A model generated the notes under the pieces. It ran no database searches. It saw only the letters and a program-made list of their open reading frames with translations, and was not told where the DNA came from. Position numbers and translations under genes: made by a program. This document shows positions 26,301 to 34,244 of a stretch of 64,000 nucleotides of DNA, in pieces. This stretch comes from Paenilisteria newyorkensis (GTDB lineage: Bacteria; Bacillota; Bacilli; Lactobacillales; Listeriaceae). The DNA is taken from assembly GCF_000766145.1 (NCBI RefSeq), contig NZ_JNFB01000009.1:18563-82562 (forward strand). The letters run 5' to 3'. The stretch's first letter is position 1; the number at the start of each line of letters is the position of its first letter.

Positions 26301-27641
26301 GTATTCGTCGTTGATTTTTGCAGCTGGGATATTGAATGTTGCTTTTCCGTTTGCATCTGCAACTTTAGATACTGTGCCGCTTGCGTCTGTGAAGTTGATT
26401 GTTGCACCCGCTTGACCTGTTACTGTTACTGTTGTATTACCCGCTGTTACTGGAGAAATGGTTGGTTTAGACAAAGTTGTGTCTGCAACGGTTACGCTTG
26501 CTTTCGGACTTACTTTACCATTTGCAGGATTAGTTGCTGTCGCTTCTAATTTAGTCCCAGCCAATTGTCTAGGAATGCTGATAGCGTAGTTTCCAGTTGC
26601 ATCTACAGTTCCTATCCAAGTATCAGCGCCATTTGTCAATGTAATTTTATCTCCAGCAACACCAGATCCTTTGACCAGAGTAGTTAAGTCTGAAACTGGC
26701 TGAATTGTCGGAGCACTAGGTATTCTGCTCTCTATAACAACAGTGCTCGCATCAGATCCTACACCATTTTTAATCGCTGTTCCTAAAAGTGTTGTCCCTG
26801 CAAGTTGCGGAGGAATCTCTACAGAATAGTTTCCTGTATTATCAATAATTCCTGTCCCCAGAATTATACTACCTTTTTTTATAGTTATTGTTGCCCCAGG
26901 TTCTCCACTCCCATTAACTATTGAATCCATATCAGATACTTTGTTAATACTCGTGCTTGCAAAAGCTTGCGATGGATTAAAAGGAACACTATCAACTAAA
27001 CTTAAACCACTATATATTGCATCTCTAGTCGATGCCTGAGCAGGAGCGCCGCCTTTTAGTGATATCGTAGTTTTATCACTAGATGCTATGAATGTATACG
27101 TAATGATTCCTGAGCCCATCTCCATGGAATATGTTGAAGCAGAAATAATGTTTGAAGCACTGCCAGGAGAGCTTCCATTATATATGACAGGACCTGCCGC
27201 TTGTGCAGAATATTGCTGTGGATTAAGTTGCTTAGGGGCAGTTCCTTTTAGAGTTACTTTCAACGTATATGTGTGACCAGGTGTAGTGTTTACAACTTGA
27301 AATACCTCTTGAATTTTTTGATTTTGGTCTGTAGTAATCGTTAACCCCAAACCATTTGCTAACACGCTAGTAGATCCAATGTTGGATACAACATCTCCAG
27401 CAGAAAACACTCGATATTCTTGAATCCCCGAACCATTTGTCGCATAAGCAGTCCAGCCCTGCAAAGTATCAAATTGAGCATTATTTAATGTGCCAGCATT
27501 GTATATACTACTTGATACACTTTCCTCTGGTAGCTCCATAGCAGAACTTACTATTGGTAATGTTGTTAATAATGATGATGCGATAACGTTAAATGCTACG
27601 AAACCTGTGGCGAATTTTTTCAGTGTTTTATTGTTTTTCAA
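23397..27641 (-). CDS. Giant secreted Ig-repeat surface protein (locus A)
   Basis: 1414 aa from a TTG at 27641 (AAGGAG 9 bases upstream). Signal peptide to about residue 34, a carbohydrate-binding-like beta domain (about 40-210), then seven Ig-like modules of about 80 aa (pattern PTI-P-V, TVTGT-GA-I, GKATFTVD or GDFSIEIP, ending V-DTTL or VKDSS), alternating in two subtypes. Then seven modules of about 85 aa starting GTIT and holding TGDVKSVKV, YTGGT and FYI. No LPXTG, GW, LysM or WxL anchor is seen. The last modules are near-identical at DNA level. Likely an adhesin or matrix protein of the EPS. Confidence 0.92.
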   Translation of the reverse strand: MKNNKTLKKFATGFVAFNVIASSLLTTLPIVSSAMELPEESVSSSIYNAGTLNNAQFDTLQGWTAYATNGSGIQEYRVFSAGDVVSNIGSTSVLANGLGLTITTDQNQKIQEVFQVVNTTPGHTYTLKVTLKGTAPKQLNPQQYSAQAAGPVIYNGSSPGSASNIISASTYSMEMGSGIITYTFIASSDKTTISLKGGAPAQASTRDAIYSGLSLVDSVPFNPSQAFASTSINKVSDMDSIVNGSGEPGATITIKKGSIILGTGIIDNTGNYSVEIPPQLAGTTLLGTAIKNGVGSDASTVVIESRIPSAPTIQPVSDLTTLVKGSGVAGDKITLTNGADTWIGTVDATGNYAISIPRQLAGTKLEATATNPANGKVSPKASVTVADTTLSKPTISPVTAGNTTVTVTGQAGATINFTDASGTVSKVADANGKATFNIPAAKINDEYKATQTGANGKASAADTYKVKDSSTPAAPTVNPIKDTDTKATGKGEPNSDVEVKIGDKTYNGTTDGNGDFSIEIPKQNGGTKVDVIIINPNNGNESTPKEITVTDTTLAKPTISPVAIGDNKVTVTGTAGASITLTTPDGDTITKTADATGKAIFTVDPAKINNEFKATQTGANGKASPAATYTVKDSSTPAAPTVNPIKDTDTKATGKGEPNSDVGVKIGDNTYTGKTDANGDFSIEIPKQNGGTEVEVTQTNPNNGNVSPAKDVIVTDTTLEVPAITPVKAGDSKVVVTGDPGATITLTTPDGDKTSKVADATGKATFTVDPAKAGDTYIATQTGANGKASAPATANATAVTTAGTITATDFILGTDKSITGTFTGDVKSFRVTIGTKVYTGGTINAATGTYSFYALDKATAVGQFKVEGLDASGKVLDTKTANIKTSNTPNPPGTGTITAATFTIHKDKSVTGTFTGDVKTLSLTYDGKEYKGGTVNADGTYSFYALSVITDKTKAANINGFDQYGNKIATSAITLLDANDSQIGTGTVTANDFNLGLDKNITGTFTGDVKSLKVTVGDTVYSGGTLNADGTYSFYGWDKIINTTAAVKVDGYDKNGNKIATTSVTVKKPSTTGTITPATYNLPADKTLTATYTGDVKTVKVVINGTTYTGGTVANGTVSFYISKDDVVKIYAYDAYGTELSNKTVTINSTTSITSGTITPAEYTVGTTNLTADYTGDVKSVKVNINGTDYTGGTFTDGKLTFYIGGKIKSSTDAVTVTAFDAAGKQLDQETVTVKAAATSTTSGTITPAVYLAPGTTYLTADYTGDVKSVKVNINGTDYTGGTFTDGKLNFYIGDKIKSSADVVTVTAFDAVGKQLAKKTLTINDRTAESGTITPAAFSLKTSILSGTYTGTAKSLRITVNGTALAAGGTVASGNFSYYVGLKNKITSKDDVVKVALLDAYGLVMDEKTVTIND

Positions 27642-27799
27642 TTAAATTTCTCCTTCGTTTATCGGATTTATTTCTTGTGGCTTAACTTATTTACTTCATT
27701 TCTTGCAGCCGCTTGGTGCTTCCTCCTTCATTTCATTTGATCTCAACTTGTATTGGATCTCAAGGGCATCACATCCTTTGTGTTTTATTTCGAATTTTA

Positions 27800-27826
27800 A
27801 GATTCAAATTCATTCATTTTGAATCT
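27800..27826. repeat. Perfect 9-bp inverted repeat over the stop of the Crp-like gene
   Basis: AGATTCAAA (27800-27808) and TTTGAATCT (27818-27826), 9-base loop. It overlaps the 3' end of the regulator at 27810 and may be its terminator, though the following T-run is poor. Between it and 27642 a direct repeat GATCTCAA occurs twice about 17 bases apart (near 27741 and 27758), a possible operator upstream of the Ig-repeat gene. Confidence 0.5.
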
Positions 27827-28490
27827 GGGAAGCTGGTGCCTGAATACATATATGCTTTTCGTTTACTGTTTTGATAATGAATTGCTCATCCATAAGTTTT
27901 TCGAAAATTCGTCGGATGGTTACGACACTGATACCCAAATATTCGGCTAAATGTAAAAATGTGAACTGTTTGGGTAGAACAAGGTAATCTTGTTTTTTGT
28001 CATCATACTCATGCGCCAAATCGAGTAATACCAGTTTACATCGCTGGTAGGGTCTGAGTAAAAAGGCTTTGTAATTGCGCATTAGTAGTTCGATAAGGTC
28101 TTGATTAATCATGTAAAGATAAAACCAACCTTCTTGTTGACTCATAATATATTGGATAATTTCTAATTTTTCAAATTCCATTACTTCGCCATCGCCAAGG
28201 CTGTACATTGTTAGAGGTGTTTTCCCATTAAATAGCATTGTTTCTAAACCGATAAAATGATTTTTGCCTCTAAAATATAGAATTTTCTCTTTATCATTGG
28301 CTTGGATCATACCGTCTAAAATAAAATAGACTTTATTTTTCTTTTCTTCGGAAATCATGATTTTTTTATTTTTTATTAGGATTTTCTTTTTTTGAATATC
28401 TGGATTTTGCAGTAACTGATTGAGCAGGCTTTGTTCATTGTAAAGTTCAGCTATTTCTTTCTTGTCGTACAAATCGATAATTGACTGCAT
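27810..28490 (-). CDS. Crp/Fnr-family (PrfA-like) regulator upstream of EPS locus A
   Basis: 226 aa. N-terminal beta-roll sensor (VYFILDGMIQANDKEKILYF), a long dimer helix, and a C-terminal winged helix (FLHLAEYLGISVVTIRRIFE). No cAMP or Fe-S ligands are visible. The gene lies 168 bp upstream of the Ig-repeat gene in the same direction, so it is a candidate controller of locus A. ATG at 28490 with AAAGGAG. Confidence 0.9.
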   Translation of the reverse strand: MQSIIDLYDKKEIAELYNEQSLLNQLLQNPDIQKKKILIKNKKIMISEEKKNKVYFILDGMIQANDKEKILYFRGKNHFIGLETMLFNGKTPLTMYSLGDGEVMEFEKLEIIQYIMSQQEGWFYLYMINQDLIELLMRNYKAFLLRPYQRCKLVLLDLAHEYDDKKQDYLVLPKQFTFLHLAEYLGISVVTIRRIFEKLMDEQFIIKTVNEKHICIQAPASQIQNE

Positions 28491-28909
28491 TCTACAGCTC
28501 CTTTCTGCTCTTCTTGTTTTTCTTACAAATATTATTTTATACTACTTTGAAATACGAAATATTATCACAGTTTCTGATTTTGAATGAAATTAATGAAACT
28601 TCTGTGACTATTTTGTTGCTTTCGAATTTGTAAATTTATTATATACCAAGAGATTTTGTCGTCACATTTCGCTATTTTATGGGTTCATATTTTGGGGAGT
28701 GTTGGTTATTAATGCATACTTGTTTTGGCTGTTTTGTGGGTGAATTGGTGAGTTTGTGTCTATTTTTTAACAATAGTAAATGAGGCGAGTGTCACACTTG
28801 AGTTATGTTTCGAGACTTGAGTGACTGTGAATTATGATTTCAGAGGTTTATGGCGAAGAAAAAACGAATGCTGTGTACAGAAAATAATCTGTTAGCATTC
28901 GTTTCTCAC
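28491..28909. other. 419-bp AT-rich gap between two Crp-like genes
   Basis: No ORF with protein-like composition on either strand. The octamer ACTTGAGT occurs twice 20 bases apart near 28797 and 28817, flanked by GTCAC and GTGAC, which might be an operator for one of the adjacent regulators. The right end is the terminator at 28862-28904. Promoter elements of the 28490 gene must lie here but I cannot fix them. Confidence 0.5.
28862..28904 (-). terminator. Terminator of the upstream Crp-like gene
   Basis: 11-bp stem AAACGAATGCT/AGCATTCGTTT with an inner ACAGA/TCTGT pair, followed on the minus strand by a T-run. It lies 6 bases after the stop at 28910. Confidence 0.88.
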
Positions 28910-29611
28910 TTAAACCCATAAGTTAAATTGGAACTCGACTGGGATTGGGATCGCTTCCGGGTCTTTCAAAACCCAATTTCGTTTTCGGATGACTATAATA
29001 TTTTTTTGTTGCAGCTCCTTCATTAGGTTGGATACATGGGATAGCGATACGGAGGCGAATTCTCCTAGCTTTTCATAGGTTAGGAACGGGGGCATCTCGA
29101 TTTCGTTGTCTCTATTTTTAACGCCGAGTTTGTCTCCGATGAAGCGAAGCATGTAGTAGACGCGTTCTTGAGAGGATAGCTTACTCATGGAAAGTTGAAA
29201 ATAGGAGTTGATTCCGACTTTCATTACATAGTTTAATAGAATGAAATTGCGCGGGTCTTCGTCGAGTAGGATTTGTTTTAAATAGTCAAATTCGATTTCC
29301 CAAAGTATGCAATCAGTTAGCGCGATGATGTGGAAGCTGTCCGTTTGCCAGTCTGTGCGCCCTATCAAAATTGGAAATTCGCCGCGCTTGGCTAAAACTA
29401 GGAAAACTTGTTCTCCTTTAAATTCTTTGGTGAGTTCGGTATATCCTTCTTGAACGAGATATGCAAAGTTACCGATGGACTTGGTTTGAATGGACTGGCC
29501 TTGTCGTAGCGCGACTTGATGGCATTTATTGTTGAATTGGGGATTGCTTTTTAATAGTTTCATGACGTAATCGAAATTGGTGAAATCCTCGATAAAATTT
29601 TTCTTATACAT
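28910..29611 (-). CDS. Crp/Fnr-family (PrfA-like) regulator
   Basis: 233 aa. Beta roll (IGNFAYLVQEGYTELTKEF), dimer helix, and winged helix LTYEKLGEFASVSLSHVSNL. It is paralogous in layout but not closely similar to 27810-28490. It stands between the mng operon and locus A with its own terminator. ATG at 29611 follows AAAAGGAG. The target is unknown; neighbouring EPS genes are the obvious candidates. Confidence 0.9.
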   Translation of the reverse strand: MYKKNFIEDFTNFDYVMKLLKSNPQFNNKCHQVALRQGQSIQTKSIGNFAYLVQEGYTELTKEFKGEQVFLVLAKRGEFPILIGRTDWQTDSFHIIALTDCILWEIEFDYLKQILLDEDPRNFILLNYVMKVGINSYFQLSMSKLSSQERVYYMLRFIGDKLGVKNRDNEIEMPPFLTYEKLGEFASVSLSHVSNLMKELQQKNIIVIRKRNWVLKDPEAIPIPVEFQFNLWV

Positions 29612-29684
29612 AGTCGTTTAGCTCCTTTTGTCGCTTTTTTATTTGTATTCCCCTAAAAAATAAGTGTAACCGTATAAGTATGTA

Positions 29685-29720
29685 AAAACCCAATTTCGCT
29701 TGGAGGCAAAATTGGGTTTT
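29685..29720 (-). terminator. Terminator of the mng-type operon
   Basis: 12-bp perfect stem AAAACCCAATTT/AAATTGGGTTTT, loop about 11 bases, T-rich on the minus strand, 7 bases after the GH38 stop. Confidence 0.88.
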
Positions 29721-29727
29721 CTCGTAT

Positions 29728-32328
29728 CTACATGTCGAGTCGTAGCGTCACCGCATCGTATGCTGAAATAATGGCGTCAGAATTCTGGATGACTTCTTCC
29801 AGCGCGTTAACGATTTCTAGTCTACCATTCTCCGCAATACGTGACAAATCTAGTTTTTGCGGGGTATTCGTTGGATTTTCGAGTCGAATCATGTATTTTG
29901 TCGCGTCATAGTATGATGGATAACACGCCGATACGAGGTATTCTTTTGGTAAGTTGATTAGTTCTAGTGTCCGTTGCAAACCGCGATTCCGTTCCGTTTT
30001 CTGGATTTTATTATCTAAGCGGTGTAGGAAATGGTTGTACGGCTGGCGTTGATAGGATACGTTTGCTTGGCTCCATTCTCGGCTTCGTGATGCGGTTTCG
30101 CGTTCGTCGAAGGAGTCGCCAAGGTGGATGGCGAGGAAGAAGTGGTGCGTCCCAATGAGCTGTGCGCCTTCTGTTGGTATGAGTACGTGGCCTTTTTTCG
30201 TCGTATCTCCGGACGCGCGGCCTGGTCGGTACGCTAAATCTGGCTTGCCTAATTGGTCGGTCGTCGCGAGTAGCGTTAACGCGATGTTGCTCCCGAACTG
30301 TTGGTATTCCTTGATTCCGCACGTGAAAACAGTGCAGCTCTCCGTGTCATTTGTCAGCGTGACGCTTTGCTCGAACGGCTCCACATCGATTGGCATCTCG
30401 CTGTATATTTCTTGCCAATTTGCTGGCACGCCTGGCTTTCTTTCGATAAATCCGAACGGGAGCGAGGCGATGTTCGATGTTGTTTCCACGTCAGTGTTTA
30501 CTTTCAAACGCAGGCGGTGACTCCTAATCTGATTATCCACTTCGAGATCACATGTCACTAATTCACTCCTATTTCGAAGTTCCAACACCATCTTCGCAAA
30601 AATTTCACCTTGTTTCGCGTTCGTCAAACGGTCTTCCAAATCAAGCGGAAACCTATTAGTCCCCGTCAAAATGAGCCGTTCCACCTGACTCGATTTCTCC
30701 GTCGTGGCTTTTTCAAATTGGAAATAACGCGTCACATCGCCATCCAGCGGTGAATAATCATACGTATCGCCAGCATTCGCGGTATCCTCTAGCTCGATAA
30801 AAGCAGTTTTTCTAGCGCCTTTCGTTGTTTCTAACCGGATTTGTCCATTTTCAAAACAAATTGTATAAGACTCGTTCTGAATCACCGTTTCATCCGCAGC
30901 AACAGTACTTTCCAATTCCACATCACACGATTCAAAAGCAATCACGCGGTATCCAAGTCCCGGCAACTGGATTCTCACTCTGACTTGCAACACATAATAC
31001 CCCGGTTCCTCGATAAAGCGGTTCCCAGCTGGCGTTTCTTCCAACACATTTTCCCGTGGTTCGATATAGCGTTCCTTGATGATTGTCGCATCTGGATAGT
31101 CCGGGAAATGGATTTGCTTGTTTTTCGTGACAACTTGAATTTCCTTGTATCCATCAAAAGCCGCGAGTTCCGTATTGAAAACGAGGATTTCATTGGCCTC
31201 AAGCTGTAGGTCGTCGGCGATTTTTTTCACAATCGTGTTTTCGATACTGTCGCACAATTCGTCGGCTTCCTTCATTCGATGCATGATATCTTCCGCAACC
31301 GGATCGGAAACGCATCCCGCCAAGCTATCGTGCGCCTGACCTTCGAGTAGTTTTTTCCACGTGTGCATCAGCAAGCGTTCACTGATTGGGATTCCCGATG
31401 CTTTCGCGATGACGAGTAGCGGTTCGATGCGTGTCAGTAATTTTTGCTCCAATTCGGCGCTTTTCAACTTGATGTTCATGCGACTGGAACCGATTGTTTT
31501 GTGCACGCGAGCCAAAACCGGGCTTCTGAATTCGCCACGATATTCCTCCAAATCTGGCAACGTTTTGGCGTACGCGATGAAATCTTGATACGTGCTCAAC
31601 TCGTAGGAATGGCGCCCCATCTTGTTTATCTCCGCCAGTTTCTCCGCAAAATTTGTAATGATGTTCAGCTGGTCATTTCCCGATGGAATCAGAACTTCTT
31701 GCGTGGCGCTGTATTTCGCGATAAAATCAATCGCCGGATCGAGACGCCCATCCACATACGCCGTCGTCGGCTCGAGCAACATCCCAGTTCCATATCCTTG
31801 CGGCATATTAATCGCGTAAATCTGCGCCGCATCGCCCAATCCGCTCCATTTAAAATAGGTGGACTGAACGTGTTCGCCGAGATGAATCCCGCGCCAAAAA
31901 ATGATATTATCAAATCCAGCCTGACTAAGTAGCGTCGGCATCTGCGCGTTAAAGCCAAATGTATCCGGCAAATACCCAATTTCCATGTAATCGCCGTACT
32001 TTTTACTATCAAAAATTCCAATCATCGCGTTCCTCAAAATCGATTCGCCGTGCGCGAAAAACGCGTCTGTTTGTGTGAACCACGGTCCAATAAATAACTG
32101 TTTATCCGCGATCAATTTTTTTATGTCGTCCATTTTTTCAGGATATAACGCGACATAATCGTCCAAAATCGATAATTGTCCGTCCAACACGAAATTTGCC
32201 TCTGGATGCGCCTGTAGTTCCTCGATAACCTCTGTAAAAAGTTGTTCGCTTAACACTAACGCATCGGCGGACGTGAAATACCATTCCCGATCCCAATGCG
32301 TGTGATTCACAATGTGTGCTTTAACCAT
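29728..32328 (-). CDS. mngB: GH38 alpha-mannosidase, mannosylglycerate hydrolase type
   Basis: 866 aa, close to the 877 aa of E. coli MngB. N-terminal catalytic domain with the zinc motif HTHWDREW (9-16), GPWFTQTDAFF, nucleophile Asp in GYLPDTFGFNAQMP, and a large C-terminal beta domain. It is cytoplasmic: no signal peptide. It is the last gene after PTS IIA-IIB-IIC of the fructose family, as in the pathway in which 2-O-alpha-mannosyl-D-glycerate enters as a 6-phosphate and is cleaved to mannose-6-P and glycerate. A different alpha-mannoside substrate is possible. Confidence 0.88.
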   Translation of the reverse strand: MVKAHIVNHTHWDREWYFTSADALVLSEQLFTEVIEELQAHPEANFVLDGQLSILDDYVALYPEKMDDIKKLIADKQLFIGPWFTQTDAFFAHGESILRNAMIGIFDSKKYGDYMEIGYLPDTFGFNAQMPTLLSQAGFDNIIFWRGIHLGEHVQSTYFKWSGLGDAAQIYAINMPQGYGTGMLLEPTTAYVDGRLDPAIDFIAKYSATQEVLIPSGNDQLNIITNFAEKLAEINKMGRHSYELSTYQDFIAYAKTLPDLEEYRGEFRSPVLARVHKTIGSSRMNIKLKSAELEQKLLTRIEPLLVIAKASGIPISERLLMHTWKKLLEGQAHDSLAGCVSDPVAEDIMHRMKEADELCDSIENTIVKKIADDLQLEANEILVFNTELAAFDGYKEIQVVTKNKQIHFPDYPDATIIKERYIEPRENVLEETPAGNRFIEEPGYYVLQVRVRIQLPGLGYRVIAFESCDVELESTVAADETVIQNESYTICFENGQIRLETTKGARKTAFIELEDTANAGDTYDYSPLDGDVTRYFQFEKATTEKSSQVERLILTGTNRFPLDLEDRLTNAKQGEIFAKMVLELRNRSELVTCDLEVDNQIRSHRLRLKVNTDVETTSNIASLPFGFIERKPGVPANWQEIYSEMPIDVEPFEQSVTLTNDTESCTVFTCGIKEYQQFGSNIALTLLATTDQLGKPDLAYRPGRASGDTTKKGHVLIPTEGAQLIGTHHFFLAIHLGDSFDERETASRSREWSQANVSYQRQPYNHFLHRLDNKIQKTERNRGLQRTLELINLPKEYLVSACYPSYYDATKYMIRLENPTNTPQKLDLSRIAENGRLEIVNALEEVIQNSDAIISAYDAVTLRLDM

Positions 32329-32343
32329 AATTACCTCCGTTTT

Positions 32344-33450
32344 TTAAGCTTCCCATTCTGCTTCATCAAAATCATCTTCTTCGACGGTATACGATTCTTC
32401 CTGACCTGCGCTATCTTTCCGCAAAGCGACCGACATCCCTGCTACGACAAGCGTTCCAACTGCGATGGCTAAAATGTAAAACCACCAATTTTGCACGGTG
32501 AACCAGCCATAAAAACCGCTGATTGGTGCTTGGTTAATCGCGCCAAGTCCTACTGCGAGCGCGCCTCCAATTGCCGAACCAAGCACAGTTGCCGGAATGA
32601 CTTTTAGCGGAGATTCTACGGCGAACGGAATCGCGCCTTCGCTGATACCAACGAGTCCCATAATCAGCGAGGATTTCCCAGCTTCACGCATTTCGGTGTT
32701 GTATTTTCGTTTTGCGATCAATGTTGCAAGTCCTAAGCCTAGTGGTGGAATGATGATCGCGACTTGCGCGGCTGTGTTCGGAGCGTAAATGCCACTCGTC
32801 AACAGGGCCATCGCGGTCGTAACTGCGGCCTTATTTACCGGTCCACCTAAGTCAAATCCAACCATCGCCCCAATAATTGCCGCCATCAAAATTTGGTTCG
32901 TTCCTGACATGCCGTTCAACCAAGATTCAAGCGCTTTATTCAAGTCAGCAAACGGAATTCCGACAACATAATTTATAATGAGTACAGTAATCAATGTTCC
33001 GAATACTGGCACTAAAAAGACGGGCACAATCGATGCTGCCGATTTTGGTAATTTGACATATTTTTTAATCAAAAGACATGCGTAACCTGCGATCAAACCT
33101 GCCGCAAGCGCGCCGAGGAACCCAGCACCAATATCGCGAGCCAGCAAACCGCCGACAAGTCCTGGTGCAATTCCCAGTTTATCCGAAATCGAATAGGCGA
33201 TAAACGCTGCAATGACAGGGAACATCATGCCGAGCGCCAAGCCACCGAAGCCATCTAAACTATGCAGTAGCGAAATAATACCGTTCGCACTATCCGCATA
33301 TTTCGCGTCCCAAATATTCGTAATCCCGTAAAAAGAACCACCAACACGCGCAATCGCCATGATCACCGCACCCGCAATAACGAGTGGAATCATATATGAA
33401 ATACCTGTTAAAACATGTTTTTTAAGCTCGCTCCCAATTTTTCTAAACAT
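32344..33450 (-). CDS. PTS EIIC, fructose/mannosylglycerate family
   Basis: 368 aa with about 9-10 membrane helices and the Fru-family IIC features (MIPLVIAGAVIMAIA, GGLLARDIGAGFLGALAAG, GFDLGGPVNKAA and ISEGAIPFAVESPLKVIPA). It transports the sugar while IIB phosphorylates it. It ends with an acidic tail. It follows IIB by 12 bases and precedes mngB by 15 bases. Confidence 0.93.
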   Translation of the reverse strand: MFRKIGSELKKHVLTGISYMIPLVIAGAVIMAIARVGGSFYGITNIWDAKYADSANGIISLLHSLDGFGGLALGMMFPVIAAFIAYSISDKLGIAPGLVGGLLARDIGAGFLGALAAGLIAGYACLLIKKYVKLPKSAASIVPVFLVPVFGTLITVLIINYVVGIPFADLNKALESWLNGMSGTNQILMAAIIGAMVGFDLGGPVNKAAVTTAMALLTSGIYAPNTAAQVAIIIPPLGLGLATLIAKRKYNTEMREAGKSSLIMGLVGISEGAIPFAVESPLKVIPATVLGSAIGGALAVGLGAINQAPISGFYGWFTVQNWWFYILAIAVGTLVVAGMSVALRKDSAGQEESYTVEEDDFDEAEWEA

Positions 33451-33462
33451 ATTCGTTTCCCC

Positions 33463-33783
33463 CTATTTCTCATCGATTAGTTTCAGTGCTTCGTTAATCA
33501 CCTTTTCGGCATCTTTAATCGGCGCGCTGACAGGAACCTCAAGAATCGTTTTCCCAGCAAAGCGCTCACTATTTCGCACTTTCGTATCCACTGCAAAAAT
33601 CACAACTTCACCAATGTTCACGTCTTTTTCCGTCAATTCATTCTCGATTCCAGTCGCGCCTTGGGTTTCCACCTTAATCAAGTCGCCCATCTTTTTCGCG
33701 CCTTTTTTCAGTGCTTGCGCTGCCATATATGTGTGGGCCACTCCCGTTGCACATGCGGTTACTGCGATTATTTTTCGTTTCAT
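33463..33783 (-). CDS. PTS EIIB, fructose family
   Basis: 106 aa single-domain IIB with phosphocysteine C11 in VTACATGVAHTYMAA. The start ATG overlaps the IIA stop by four bases (ATGA type). It receives phosphate from IIA and passes it to the sugar in IIC. Confidence 0.95.
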   Translation of the reverse strand: MKRKIIAVTACATGVAHTYMAAQALKKGAKKMGDLIKVETQGATGIENELTEKDVNIGEVVIFAVDTKVRNSERFAGKTILEVPVSAPIKDAEKVINEALKLIDEK

Positions 33784-34244
33784 ACTTCTACCACTCCTTC
33801 GTTTAAAATACGGATAACTTCCTCTTTGTCTCGCGTTTCTTTCAAGCCTGCGACGATATCGTCATCCATGAGCTTGGTCGCGATTTCAGCTAGAATTTTT
33901 AAATGGGCGTCGGTTTTGTCGGAGTCGCTGATGGCAAGTAGGAAAATCATGTTTACCGGCTCGTCATCAAGCGATTCCCACTCAATCAGGTGCTTCGTGC
34001 GGGCAAAAGCAATCGCCGAATGTTTCACGCTACCACTTTTACCGTGCGGAATCGCGATATTATTCCCAATCCCTGTCGTCGCATGCGTTTCCCGATCCAA
34101 AACAGCTTGGATGTAGACCTCTTTGTCCGCCAAAATGTCCTTCGAATCCAGAATCACCGCCATTTCCCGAATCGCCGCTTCCTTCGTTGTCGCTTCTAAA
34201 TCAAAAACGACGAGTTCTTTTGTCAAGATATCCTTTACTTCCAT
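33780..34244 (-). CDS. PTS EIIA, fructose/mannitol family (PTS_EIIA_2)
   Basis: 154 aa. Phosphohistidine H67 in TTGIGNNIAIPHGKS. Its start shares one base with the regulator's stop, so the two are translationally linked. It accepts phosphate from HPr. Confidence 0.95.
   Translation of the reverse strand: MEVKDILTKELVVFDLEATTKEAAIREMAVILDSKDILADKEVYIQAVLDRETHATTGIGNNIAIPHGKSGSVKHSAIAFARTKHLIEWESLDDEPVNMIFLLAISDSDKTDAHLKILAEIATKLMDDDIVAGLKETRDKEEVIRILNEGVVEV

Noticed and set aside
24600..26600. Long open frames on the plus strand opposite the Ig-repeat gene
   Set aside because: They mirror the repetitive minus-strand gene, lack ribosome binding sites and have the low-complexity composition of antisense frames.
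23397..27641. CRISPR-like array suggested by regularly spaced repeats
   Set aside because: The repeats are about 240 bases apart, in frame and encode Ig modules; there are no short palindromic repeats with unique spacers and no cas genes.
28760..28780. PrfA box candidate TTAACAATAGTAAA
   Set aside because: Too many mismatches in the second half and not positioned at a -41 site of any gene here.
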